Shown here one piece after another: positions 18,028-26,765 of a stretch of DNA of 64,000 bases. Each line of letters starts with the position of its first letter. Position 1 is the stretch's first letter. Position numbers and translations under genes: made by a program. This DNA is from Hyphomicrobium facile. GTDB taxonomy: Bacteria; Pseudomonadota; Alphaproteobacteria; Rhizobiales; Hyphomicrobiaceae. The notes beneath the pieces were generated by a model. The model worked only from the letters and a program-made list of their open reading frames with translations. It searched no databases and was not told where the DNA came from. Where the stretch lies: the NCBI RefSeq assembly GCF_900116175.1, contig NZ_FPCH01000003.1:558001-622000 (forward strand), read 5' to 3'.

Positions 18028-19212
18028 ATGCGCCTTTGGAAGATCATTGGCTTGGCTTTGCTGGTTGCCGCTGGCAGTGCGGCCTACGTTCACCGGCAAG
18101 AAATCGAGAAGCTTGTCGCCTCGCTCGAGCAGCCGGCGGCCGAGCAGCCTCAGGCCGCTCTCGTCATGCCCGTACCGGTCGCGCCTGTCGTCAAACGCCC
18201 GGTGAGTATTTATCTGGAATATCCGGCGCGGACGGAATCCATTCGTGACATCACGCTACAGGCGCGGGTTTCAGGTTACGTCCAGAAGCAGGTTGTTCCC
18301 GATGGCGCGGACGTCGCCGCCGGCGACCTTCTGTACGTGATCGATCCGCGGGATTATCAAGCGGCCCTCGATCGCGCGAAAGCTCAGAAGCAGCGCGACA
18401 TCGCCGCCCGGGAATACGCCAGCTCCAGTCTCGAGCGTGGGTCGGAACTCACCAAAAGCGGGTGGCTCGCCAAGGATACTTTCGATCAGCGATCGAGTTC
18501 GCTGCGCCAGGCCGACGCCGCCATAGCGATTGACGAGGCCGCCATCCGGGAGGCCGAGCTCAATCTCGAATATACCGAAATCCGTGCGCCGTTCGCCGGG
18601 CGGCTGGGCAAGAACCAAGCGGCGATCGGTGCGCTCATCAACGTCGCAGGTGCGGTCCTCAATACGCTGGTCCAGATCGATCCCATTTATGTGACGTTCA
18701 ATCCGAGCGAGGCGGATCTCGGCGCCATCCAGAAAGTTCATGCCAGCGGCCAAACTGCGGCCGAGATCTTCGTTCCCGGGAACGACAAGGTGAAGCACAA
18801 AGGCACGATCACGTTCATCGACAATAGTGTCGACCGGCTGACTGGGACGCTCACGGCGCGCGCCACCATCGCCAACGCCGATCGCGCGCTCCTGCCGGGG
18901 CAATACGTTCGCATCCGCATTCATGCCGGCGAGGACGCCAATGCCCTGATGGTGCCCCAGACCGCGCTCGGCTCGAGCCAGCTCGGCAAGTATGTGTACG
19001 TGGTCGGCGAGAAGAACATGGCGGAGCAGAAACTGGTGACGACAGGCCCGACGGATGGGGATCTCATCAGCGTCGTCGGCGTGAACGAGAAAGATCTCGT
19101 CATCACTGGGAATCTGCAAAAGATCGGGCCTGGATCTCCGGTGCAGCCTCTTACCGCTCCACCACCGCAGGCCGGCGAGAAGCGCACTGTCACCACCGGT
19201 GCCGTCAATTAA
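18028..19212 (+). CDS. RND efflux periplasmic adaptor (membrane fusion protein)
   Basis: A 394-residue AcrA/MexA-family adaptor. An N-terminal membrane anchor (IIGLALLVAAGSAAYV) is present; no lipobox Cys is seen. The barrel-sandwich half YLEYPARTESIRDITLQARV with VVPDGADVAAGDLLYVIDPR is followed by an alpha-hairpin (about residues 100-165). The second lipoyl half LEYTEIRAPFAGRLGKNQAA and a beta-barrel domain (IDPIYVTFNPSEADL) come next. It follows the permease gene, the reverse of the common adaptor-first order. A terminator lies 22 bp after the stop. Confidence 0.93.
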   Translation: MRLWKIIGLALLVAAGSAAYVHRQEIEKLVASLEQPAAEQPQAALVMPVPVAPVVKRPVSIYLEYPARTESIRDITLQARVSGYVQKQVVPDGADVAAGDLLYVIDPRDYQAALDRAKAQKQRDIAAREYASSSLERGSELTKSGWLAKDTFDQRSSSLRQADAAIAIDEAAIREAELNLEYTEIRAPFAGRLGKNQAAIGALINVAGAVLNTLVQIDPIYVTFNPSEADLGAIQKVHASGQTAAEIFVPGNDKVKHKGTITFIDNSVDRLTGTLTARATIANADRALLPGQYVRIRIHAGEDANALMVPQTALGSSQLGKYVYVVGEKNMAEQKLVTTGPTDGDLISVVGVNEKDLVITGNLQKIGPGSPVQPLTAPPPQAGEKRTVTTGAVN

Positions 19213-19233
19213 GTCCGAATAGCGCTCAAAGAG

Positions 19234-19276
19234 AAAGGCGCGGCCAGCTCATGTAGAGCACAGCACGCGCCTTTTT
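19234..19276 (+). terminator. Terminator of the RND operon
   Basis: AAAGGCGCG (19234-19242) pairs with CGCGCCTTT (19266-19274), with TTTTT running to 19275. The 23-nt loop contains a small inner GCTC/GAGC hairpin. Confidence 0.8.
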
Positions 19277-19306
19277 ATACGTCTCGGGCTTGGCTTCGCG
19301 CCGCGT

Positions 19307-20728
19307 TTAGAAATCGACGCGCAGCATCGATCCGCCGTAAGCACCTTCGCCGCCGGCTCTCGTTTCGCCGCTGTTGTTCACGAACTGCTGGCCGACGTTG
19401 AAGGTCACCTTGGCCGGCAAACCACTCCACCAGAGATGGAACGGGATCGTTGCGAATGCGCCGACGCGCGTCGCGATATCACCCTCGTCACTGTAGATGG
19501 AGCTTTCAGGTCCGAAGATGAACGTCTTCGCGTTGTAGCCTACGCGAGCTTCCGCGTAGTAGGAGTTGAAGGCGGTCGAGTAGCTGCCTTCCAAGCTTCC
19601 GTACAGCGGGCTTTCATCGTCGGTCTCGAGTTCGACCGCGACTTTGAAGCCATCAGCGCCGCCGCGAACGTCGTTGTTCGGGTCAAAGGGTGACAGATGG
19701 ACGTTGCGCACCTCGTAGCCGAGGTAGGCAATGGCGCTCCAGTTGGAGAAGACCCATTGATAGCCGAGCATGATGTCGAGCGACCGGTCGTCCGCATCGA
19801 CCGTCGAATTGACCGGCTCACCCGCCTGATAGCTGTAATCCGCGATGATGCCCTGCGTCCGGAGCAGGAAACCATTCTTGTAAAGATCGCCGCTCAAGCC
19901 GAAGACAGTACCGCCGTACCATGCGACCGAGTCGTTTGCTGCGTCGATGCCGTTGTAAGTGATGACCTTCGGGCCGCGATCTTCCGTGATCGGGTCGGGG
20001 TTCAAAACTTTCGAGCGGTCGAGCTTATAGACGAGCCCTGCCTGCACCGTCCAAATCGAGGGAACTTCGCGGTCTACGAAATCGACCCCGTCAACGGTGC
20101 CACTATTCGTAATTCTGCCTGAGAAGTCCGAATAACGCGCCTCGCCGCGCAGATAGAAGTTATCGGAAATTCGCCGCTCGACGCCGCCACCGACAAAATA
20201 GCCGCCGAAGTTCTGGCCGCCCTTGCCGTGGGCCGTCGTATCGTCGGTGTCGATGTCCCACCATCCATCATTGGAGAAGTGAGCCTGCGTGTAACCGCCC
20301 GTCGCGTAGACCAGCGTCTGCTCGTTGACCAGGATGCCGGCGCGCGCGCCGATCGCCCATGAGCGATCGATCGTCATCGCGTTGTGAATGTCTTCGTTGC
20401 CGCGATTCAATTCGGAGACCGAGAAGTCGGCGAAGGCGCCGACGACGTAGCGGCTGCCTACCTGACGGTCGATACCATAAATCAGCGAGACCAGGCCGCC
20501 ATCGGCGAACTCGTTCCTGGACGAGGTCGTGTCCTCGCTATCGTGATAGTTGTTTTTCGAGTGGTTGTGCCCGAAGCCGCCGCTAACTCCGAAATATATT
20601 CCCGACCAGCTCGGCGCTTCGACCTGAACTGGCGTGTCCTTCAAAGAGAAAGGTCCATCGGCGAGGGCGGGTGCGACCATCGCGGGCATAGCCGCTCCGC
20701 ACGCCATTGCCGCAAAAAGCTTCTTCAT
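19307..20728 (-). CDS. Outer-membrane protein: OmpA-like barrel plus BcsS-like C-terminal domain
   Basis: A 473-residue exported protein. The signal peptide is MKKLFAAMACGAAMPAMVAP...ALA. Residues ~40-240 look like an 8-stranded Omp25/RopB-type barrel (WSGIYFGVSGGFGHNHS, VVGAFADFSVSELN, YATGGYTQAHFSNDGWW, RISDNFYLRGEARYSDFSG). Residues ~260-473 form a second beta-rich unit (SVAWYGGTVFGLSGDLYKNG, LDIMLGYQWVFSNWSAIAYL, YAEARVGYNAKTFIFGPES) that resembles the cellulose biosynthesis protein BcsS. It ends in Phe, as outer-membrane barrels do. It lies 195 bp downstream of the NRPS gene on the same strand. No other bcs gene is present. The two-domain reading is mine and needs a structural prediction. 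Confidence 0.75.
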   Translation of the reverse strand: MKKLFAAMACGAAMPAMVAPALADGPFSLKDTPVQVEAPSWSGIYFGVSGGFGHNHSKNNYHDSEDTTSSRNEFADGGLVSLIYGIDRQVGSRYVVGAFADFSVSELNRGNEDIHNAMTIDRSWAIGARAGILVNEQTLVYATGGYTQAHFSNDGWWDIDTDDTTAHGKGGQNFGGYFVGGGVERRISDNFYLRGEARYSDFSGRITNSGTVDGVDFVDREVPSIWTVQAGLVYKLDRSKVLNPDPITEDRGPKVITYNGIDAANDSVAWYGGTVFGLSGDLYKNGFLLRTQGIIADYSYQAGEPVNSTVDADDRSLDIMLGYQWVFSNWSAIAYLGYEVRNVHLSPFDPNNDVRGGADGFKVAVELETDDESPLYGSLEGSYSTAFNSYYAEARVGYNAKTFIFGPESSIYSDEGDIATRVGAFATIPFHLWWSGLPAKVTFNVGQQFVNNSGETRAGGEGAYGGSMLRVDF

Positions 20729-20923
20729 TGGTCTTCCTCAAAGCGCAAAGTCGCGAGCGCAGACGACCATCCTCAATACGAAGATGTCGAAACACCGTCT
20801 GGTACTTCTCTAAGGTATCGAGGGAATGTGATTCGCGTGCCAGAGTCGAGTTTGAACGTCAACGATCAAATGCGTAGGCGCCGCAGTGATGTCCGCGGTG
20901 CCACAGTTTCACATTAGTTGTAC

Positions 20924-23900
20924 TCACACGGAGACGTGTATCAACTCGTTTTGCTTTTTCACCAGCCGCGCTGGCCTCCTATGTTGTGCATAAGAGCGGC
21001 CGTCGACGACCCGCAGATTGTCGCTTATGGCGACTCTTGCCTTAGGCGCGGCAAGAGGCTCGCACGGTGTGCCGTGCCAGCGCGTTCCGGCCGGCAGGAC
21101 GTCGCCTTTCATCAGGACCGATAGGGCACCGAGGTTCGACGCGGCGTGCATTTCCGTTCCGTAGAGAACGACCGCCATATTGCCGACGGTGCAGCCTTCG
21201 CCGATTTTGATGCGATCGGCCTTGAAGACGCGATCCTCGAATAGATGGTTCTGAATCGTCGCGCCGACGTTCAGGCACGCGCGGTCATCGATGTCGACGA
21301 GATCGAATTCGGAAAAGAGGGTCGTTTCGAGATAGCACCACTTCCCGATTTTGCAGCCCATCATGCGCAAGCACGATGAGATGAACGGCGTTCCCATCAG
21401 CGGCGTCATGGTTGTCGCCGCCACTGTTTCGTACACGCCATTCACGAGCTCGTTGTTCCAGATGAACCGGCACCAGAGGGGCTTCACTGTCGGCGCGATA
21501 CGGCCGACGAACAGCGCCTTGACGAGAGCCGTGAGTACTATGGACCCGGCCGCAAGAGCCGCCGCGACAAAGGGAATGCCCGCGACCACGACCCAGAGCG
21601 GCAAGGTGCGATAGCCGATGACAAGATAGCTCGTGAACGCGATGCCTTCCGCGGCGACGATAAAGCCCGGCAATAGTATGCGAAGGGTATCGGTCATCGT
21701 CCGTGCGATCTTCGCGCCGAGCGCCGGCTTAAAAATTTCGGCGTCGTTGAAGCAAACATTGCGTTGCGTCTGCGGGAGAGCAAACCCAGGCGAACCCAGC
21801 CAGCGCGTATCGTCGGGAATTTCAGTGGCGTTCGCTGGCGGCGTCGACGCAACGCCGATCAACGCGTTGTCGCCCACGGCATGACCGCCCGGAATGAGCG
21901 CACTGTTGCCGATGAAAGAGCGCGAGCCGATGCGCACTGCTCCGATCTCGACTGTACCGGCGTTGAGCCGCTCTCCGCCGATGAGGCAAGCGTCGGCCAG
22001 GAAGCTCCCATCGCCGACATCGAGGAGACTAGGCACAACATGCGAGACGGTTGAAACTTCCGAGCCAGCGCCGATCTTCGCACCCAGGGCGCGGAGAAAG
22101 ACCGGGCAGTAGACGGTCGCGTAAACCGGCAGCAGGATGGTCTTCGTGTTCTTCAGCAGATAGCTGACGAACCAATGCCTCAGGTAGGCGAGGCTGAAGA
22201 CCGGCATTTGGCCAGCCTCGGACGGCTGGAGCAGGGTGACAAGCGTAATTGCGCCGAGCGCGTAGGTCAGGACTCCGACCGGTACCGCGATGAACGCGCC
22301 GATCGCGCCACCCAGAGGTCCGCCGAACGACAGTCCAGCCGCGATGATGATGGCGGATGGGATGATCGTCGCGATCAGAAAATATCCCATCACGTAAATA
22401 AGCGCGAGATGCAGCACGCCGAACGTGAACGTTCGCAGCAGCGTTGGCGAAGGCGTCGTCGCTTCCGGAGTTACGACTTCGGCCAGCAGCGCGGGCGATC
22501 CGCGACGGCATTCGTAACTTCCCATGGCGGTGCCGTCGGGCAGCGAGGACATATCGTCGAGCCGTGCACCGTCGCCCATGCTCGTGCCGAGACCGAGACT
22601 GCAGTGCATGCCGATGAAGCAATTCTCGCCGATATCGACCGGTTCGATAACGAGGTAGCCGTCCTCAACGCGATATCCGAGGATCTGGCTTTCGAGACCG
22701 ATGCTCGAACCGCGGCCGATCGAGACAACGTCGTAGGCGCCGCACAGAGATGTCGACAGCGAGACGTTGCGGCCAATCTTGGCACCCATTGCGCGCCAAT
22801 AGAGATTCATCAACGGCGTGCCCGCGAACATGTCCGACCAGCTCAAAGCTTGGAAACGCGTCACAAACCACCATCGGAAGTAATAGAAGCTCCAGAGTGG
22901 ATAGCGGCCAGGCTTGACGCGACCGATGACCAACCACTTGAGCGCGATGCTCAAGAACAGCATGCTCGGCCAGATGGCGAAGCCGACCACCGTCGAGATT
23001 TGCGCTGCGCGCTGCCACGTGATCTGACCGTCGACCACGGCGGTCGCTATCAGCACCATGTACGCGAGCGGCGCTAAGAGAATGCCGTAATAGGCCGCGA
23101 TGCTCAAAGCCTGGAGCGACACCGTCGTCCAGCGCATTAGCGGATGCACGCTTTTGAAGGCTTCCTTTGATACGTCCGCCCGGGCCGGGTTTTCCTGTTT
23201 TTCTGCGCCCATGCGGCCTTCGAGAACGGAGGCGAGTGCCCGTACGGAGCGATGCTCGTAGAAATCGCGAACCGAGATTTGAACGCCGGCGATGGCTTCA
23301 CGAACGAGGCTCGCGCATCGCGATGCCAAGAGTGAATGTCCGCCGAGATCGAGAAAGAAATCGTCGGTGACCGAAATGCTCGGTAGGCGAAACGCTTCAG
23401 ACCAAGCCGCCGCGATGCGCGCCTCGAGCTCGCTCGCAGGAGCGACGACATTGCCGAGGCCCTTCAGCAGCGTCTTGGGCTGGGGCAACTTTTTCCGGTC
23501 GACCTTGCCGCTCGTCGACATCGGAAGCTCGGCGATGACATCGAGATATTGGGGCACCATGTAAGCGGGCACGCGCCGTCGCAGCAGTTCGTCGACCGCT
23601 TGACGATCGAGGCTTTCGTCCGCTCCGTGACAGACGACGAAAGCCGCAAGCTCCTTGATGTCGTCTCCGACCGCGATGACCGCAGCCGCCGCGGCCTTGA
23701 TTTGAGGATGCTCCATCAGGACGGCTTCGATCTCGGAAAGCTCGATGCGAAAACCGCGGAGCTTCACCTGATCGTCGAGGCGCCCGAGAAAATAGAGTTC
23801 GCCTTCATGCCCGAGCCGCACATGATCGTAGGTGCGATACAATCGGCCTCTCTTTGCCGGTTCGAATGGATCGGCAATAAAGCGCTGATCGGTAAGCGCT

Positions 23901-25018
23901 TCGAGATGCATGTAGCCGCGTCCGACGCCAGCGCCGCCGATGAACAGCTCGCCGTTTTCGCCCGGCGCCACGGGTTGAAAATTTTCGTCGAGGACGTGCG
24001 TGGAATAGCCCGGCAGAGGCTTGCCGATGGCAACCGGCTCGCCGCTTACACACTCATGCCAGGTCGCAACGACGGTCGCCTCCGTCGGGCCGTACGTATT
24101 CAGCATGCGGCGTCCCGGCTTTGCCCATCGCGTCACCAGCTCTTGCGAGCAGGCTTCGCCGCCAAGAACGAGCGTCGTCACCGTCGGAAGATCGCGATCG
24201 ATCATCGCGAGCATCGTCGGCACGGTCGAAAAATAGCTGATCTGCATGTCGTCGATAAATTGGGCGACGTCAGCCGGCGACCTTTCGACTTCTTCGGGCG
24301 GAACCACCAACGTTCCGCCGCGAGAAAACGCAGCCCAGATTTCTTCCACCGATGCGTCAAAGGCGGTCGAAAATCCCTGGTAGATGCGGTCGTCCGCCGT
24401 CACCTTGTAGACTGAGCGCAGCGATTTGACGAAAGCGACGACGTTGCGATGTTCGATCATCACGCCCTTTGGGCGACCCGTCGAACCCGATGTGTAAATA
24501 ATGTAGCTCAACGCACTCGGGTGGATTTCCGCATCGAGCAGAAGGTCGACGGATTCGTCCGATTGCCCGGCCAGAACGTGCCGTTGGCGGTCAACCAGCA
24601 GGAGCGGCGTCACGACTTTACCTTCGATCACGCCTGCGAGTGCATTTTCCGAGATGATCAAACGTAGCTGCGCATCGTCTTCGATCGCGCGGATACGCTC
24701 CAACGGCGAACGCGGATCAATCGGCACATAGGCGGCGCCGGCTTTCAAAATGCCGAGAATTGCCGCGTAAAGCTCCGGCGATTTCTTAAGATAAATTCCG
24801 ACGAGATCTTCAGCGCCTATTCCGCAAGAAACCAAATAATTGGCTATGCGATTTGCGGCCGCATCAAGTTCTTCATATGTGAGCGTTTCACCCGCAAATT
24901 CGATTGCAGGATGATCAGGCCGCCGCTGCGCTTGGAATTCGAAATAGTGGTGGAGGAGCCGCGGCTCTCTTGTTCGCCCAGTTTCCAGCGAATGCCAATT
25001 TGGTTCGTATACTGACAC
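20924..25018 (-). CDS. Single-module membrane NRPS, Pls/PosA family (poly-amino-acid synthetase-like)
   Basis: A 1364-residue protein. Adenylation domain (~20-510): A3 YIIYTSGSTGRPKGV (172-186), A4 with Asp221 in FSTAFDASVEEIW (the residue that holds the substrate alpha-amino group), A5 NTYGPTEAT (307-315), A8 GRLDDQVKLRGFRIE (412-426) and A10 STSGKVDRKKLP (Lys505). A carrier domain has its phosphopantetheine Ser562 in LDLGGHSLL. From ~630 on there are three pairs of membrane helices, each followed by a hexapeptide-repeat (LbH) domain. This is the architecture of epsilon-poly-L-lysine synthetase: no condensation or thioesterase domain. The GTG start at 25018 has AGGA 5 nt upstream. It overlaps the PPTase gene by 104 bp. 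The substrate amino acid is unknown. Confidence 0.93.
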   Translation of the reverse strand: MSVYEPNWHSLETGRTREPRLLHHYFEFQAQRRPDHPAIEFAGETLTYEELDAAANRIANYLVSCGIGAEDLVGIYLKKSPELYAAILGILKAGAAYVPIDPRSPLERIRAIEDDAQLRLIISENALAGVIEGKVVTPLLLVDRQRHVLAGQSDESVDLLLDAEIHPSALSYIIYTSGSTGRPKGVMIEHRNVVAFVKSLRSVYKVTADDRIYQGFSTAFDASVEEIWAAFSRGGTLVVPPEEVERSPADVAQFIDDMQISYFSTVPTMLAMIDRDLPTVTTLVLGGEACSQELVTRWAKPGRRMLNTYGPTEATVVATWHECVSGEPVAIGKPLPGYSTHVLDENFQPVAPGENGELFIGGAGVGRGYMHLEALTDQRFIADPFEPAKRGRLYRTYDHVRLGHEGELYFLGRLDDQVKLRGFRIELSEIEAVLMEHPQIKAAAAAVIAVGDDIKELAAFVVCHGADESLDRQAVDELLRRRVPAYMVPQYLDVIAELPMSTSGKVDRKKLPQPKTLLKGLGNVVAPASELEARIAAAWSEAFRLPSISVTDDFFLDLGGHSLLASRCASLVREAIAGVQISVRDFYEHRSVRALASVLEGRMGAEKQENPARADVSKEAFKSVHPLMRWTTVSLQALSIAAYYGILLAPLAYMVLIATAVVDGQITWQRAAQISTVVGFAIWPSMLFLSIALKWLVIGRVKPGRYPLWSFYYFRWWFVTRFQALSWSDMFAGTPLMNLYWRAMGAKIGRNVSLSTSLCGAYDVVSIGRGSSIGLESQILGYRVEDGYLVIEPVDIGENCFIGMHCSLGLGTSMGDGARLDDMSSLPDGTAMGSYECRRGSPALLAEVVTPEATTPSPTLLRTFTFGVLHLALIYVMGYFLIATIIPSAIIIAAGLSFGGPLGGAIGAFIAVPVGVLTYALGAITLVTLLQPSEAGQMPVFSLAYLRHWFVSYLLKNTKTILLPVYATVYCPVFLRALGAKIGAGSEVSTVSHVVPSLLDVGDGSFLADACLIGGERLNAGTVEIGAVRIGSRSFIGNSALIPGGHAVGDNALIGVASTPPANATEIPDDTRWLGSPGFALPQTQRNVCFNDAEIFKPALGAKIARTMTDTLRILLPGFIVAAEGIAFTSYLVIGYRTLPLWVVVAGIPFVAAALAAGSIVLTALVKALFVGRIAPTVKPLWCRFIWNNELVNGVYETVAATTMTPLMGTPFISSCLRMMGCKIGKWCYLETTLFSEFDLVDIDDRACLNVGATIQNHLFEDRVFKADRIKIGEGCTVGNMAVVLYGTEMHAASNLGALSVLMKGDVLPAGTRWHGTPCEPLAAPKARVAISDNLRVVDGRSYAQHRRPARLVKKQNELIHVSV

Positions 25019-25832
25019 GGGCTTCCTCGAGGGGCTGACGCCACGAGCCCCTTTCTTTGCGGCCGCCCATTGCGACGGCCACGGAAAGTCGATGCCCTTG
25101 GCATTTGGCGATCCATGTCCGGAACGTTACCGGTTCGCCCTGGGGGTTCGGATGTCCCGACCAAAGGCGATCGTTGCGGAGATCAAATGCAACTGTCGAT
25201 GCTTCAGCAATTCCGGTGCCAAGCATCTTGAGGTAGGCTTCTTTGAGCGCCCAAAGCCGAGAAACCGCCGTTTCCCGCTCCCCCACAGCCATCGATTTCA
25301 GTGCCGTCTGTTCGTCAGTCGTGAAGACGTCAGAAAGCCATGTGTCATTCGTATCAACGATGGCGTTTTCAATATCGATACCAACTGGGCCGCACGTAGA
25401 TACAGCGACAACCGACGCCAAACGCGTGTGAGAACAGCTGAAATTCAAACTGCCAGCGTTGTTCGATAGCGTTGGTTTTCCCCAGGCTGACCTTTTAAAA
25501 CTCCACTCGTGTGCTGCCGTCCGGCCGCCGACACTTTCAGTCAGTGCTTTCCGAAGAACGGCACGCGTCGCAAGCGAACGACGACGCATTTCGACGTTAC
25601 GTATCGAAGCAAATTCGTCGATGTCAGCTTGGGCCAGTGTCCCGAAATGCTCCGTAAGGTTACTTGCGGTAGCGTGTGGCACGTACCAAATTCGTACACC
25701 CGGGAAATCGTGCTCGGCCTCGAACGCGTTAACAGAGATTTCCACCTCTGCGCCGCGCGCGGGCGGGCCTTGGGTTAATTTCCCCGGAAAAGAAAATAGA
25801 CGAGCCATTTTGCAATCAATGCAGTCGAACAC
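24915..25832 (-). CDS. 4'-phosphopantetheinyl transferase (Sfp type)
   Basis: A 305-residue enzyme that would attach phosphopantetheine to the carrier domain of the adjacent NRPS. The Sfp signature is present: GKPTLSNNAGSLNFSCSH (119-135), the metal-binding VGIDIE (150-155), and LWALKEAYLKMLGTG (193-207). The last ~35 residues (Ala/Pro-rich) lie beyond the conserved domain and are read from the same DNA as the NRPS N-terminus in another frame. The start could be the internal ATG at 25808 (MARLFSFPGK). The gene is first in the operon. Confidence 0.93.
   Translation of the reverse strand: MFDCIDCKMARLFSFPGKLTQGPPARGAEVEISVNAFEAEHDFPGVRIWYVPHATASNLTEHFGTLAQADIDEFASIRNVEMRRRSLATRAVLRKALTESVGGRTAAHEWSFKRSAWGKPTLSNNAGSLNFSCSHTRLASVVAVSTCGPVGIDIENAIVDTNDTWLSDVFTTDEQTALKSMAVGERETAVSRLWALKEAYLKMLGTGIAEASTVAFDLRNDRLWSGHPNPQGEPVTFRTWIAKCQGHRLSVAVAMGGRKERGSWRQPLEEARVSIRTKLAFAGNWANKRAAAPPPLFRIPSAAAA
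25022..25028 (-). promoter_or_regulatory. Ribosome binding site for the NRPS gene, inside the PPTase coding region
   Basis: On the minus strand GAGGAAG precedes the GTG start at 25018 by three bases (AGGA core, 5-nt spacing). It supports this start despite the 104-bp overlap, and suggests translational coupling of the two genes. Confidence 0.7.
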
Positions 25833-25961
25833 AGACGCGCGTCATCGCGGGTCGCATGCGATCTGCTCTAAAAAGAATTGGGTGTTAATGGAATGCTAAA
25901 CTATGCTTACTGATCAAATTGCTGATATAAAGGTAAACTTCATTTTTCTGTCAAAAAGACC

Positions 25962-25985
25962 GCGACACTTTCAAATCAGTGTCGC
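25962..25985. repeat. Perfect 8-bp stem-loop just upstream of the M23 peptidase start
   Basis: GCGACACT (25962-25969) and AGTGTCGC (25978-25985) are perfect inverted arms around an 8-nt AT-rich loop. The element lies 18 bp before the TTG start at 26004, within the divergent PPTase/peptidase promoter region. It could be an operator, or an mRNA hairpin controlling translation. Confidence 0.55.
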
Positions 25986-26003
25986 AACGGTATTGGTATT
26001 GGT

Positions 26004-26765
26004 TTGAAAATTCCAGAGAGTTTAAAGGACGTGCTTTTATTTCGATATGCGATTTTTATCGTCGCTGGCTTCTTCGTCACGCTCACGGTCACAATGGGAA
26101 ATGCCACTGATTCAGACGATACGCCAACTGTTACACCCACCGGCTTAAAACCAAATTACCCGGCCGGCTACAATTGCACACCCATTTCGTCACCATATGG
26201 GAGTTGGATTGATGTCGACGGCACGCGCCGCGATGAAATTCATACCGGTGTCGATGTCGGCCGATTGGGCGAATGGATATTGGCGCCCGCCTCGGGAACG
26301 GTGCGCGCGGCTTGGAAGGCAAATTGGAAATGGGGCACCGAAGGCGCCCTCCTGATCCAGCATGATCGCGACGATCTAAATCTCACCAAAGGGCCGAAAT
26401 TCTATTACTCCGAGTTCGACCATCTCGACTTCGACGAAATCAAACATTTTCGCGAAGGGCAAAAGGTGAAGCGCGGTCAGCGGCTGGCTCGTGTCACGCA
26501 TCCCGGTGAAAACCAGACCTATCTGCCGGAGGTTCATTGGGAAGTCTGGAAGGCTGATCATGACAATCTGACGTGGCGTACCAATCGTTACGACGCACCC
26601 GATTGGTGGAACGACAGCGCGGAGCTTGTCGACCCTTTATCGCTTCTCGGCCTGAATAATCCGCCGACTGAGGATAAGAGCGTTGCTATTGTCCCGTTCG
26701 TAAATGGCAAAGACTACGACGGCTTTCGCGGATTCACCTATATTATGCCGTGTACTCCGAAGTGA
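26004..26765 (+). CDS. Membrane-anchored M23 (LytM-like) peptidase
   Basis: A 253-residue protein. An N-terminal hydrophobic segment (FRYAIFIVAGFFVTLTVTM, residues 13-31) is a signal or anchor. The rest has a lysostaphin-like fold: ligand motif HTGVDVG (HxxxD, near residue 80), then the LLIQHD strand, a gap with inserts, and the last motif VHWEVW near 176 (HxH reduced to a single His, as far as I can see). M23 enzymes cut peptidoglycan cross-bridges; degenerate members are regulators. The only upstream start in frame is TTG 26004. Local DNA is more AT-rich than its neighbours. Confidence 0.8.
   Translation: MKIPESLKDVLLFRYAIFIVAGFFVTLTVTMGNATDSDDTPTVTPTGLKPNYPAGYNCTPISSPYGSWIDVDGTRRDEIHTGVDVGRLGEWILAPASGTVRAAWKANWKWGTEGALLIQHDRDDLNLTKGPKFYYSEFDHLDFDEIKHFREGQKVKRGQRLARVTHPGENQTYLPEVHWEVWKADHDNLTWRTNRYDAPDWWNDSAELVDPLSLLGLNNPPTEDKSVAIVPFVNGKDYDGFRGFTYIMPCTPK

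Noticed and set aside
22175-23077. 300-aa plus-strand frame
   Set aside because: Antisense shadow of the NRPS gene; Arg/Asp/His-rich without domain features.
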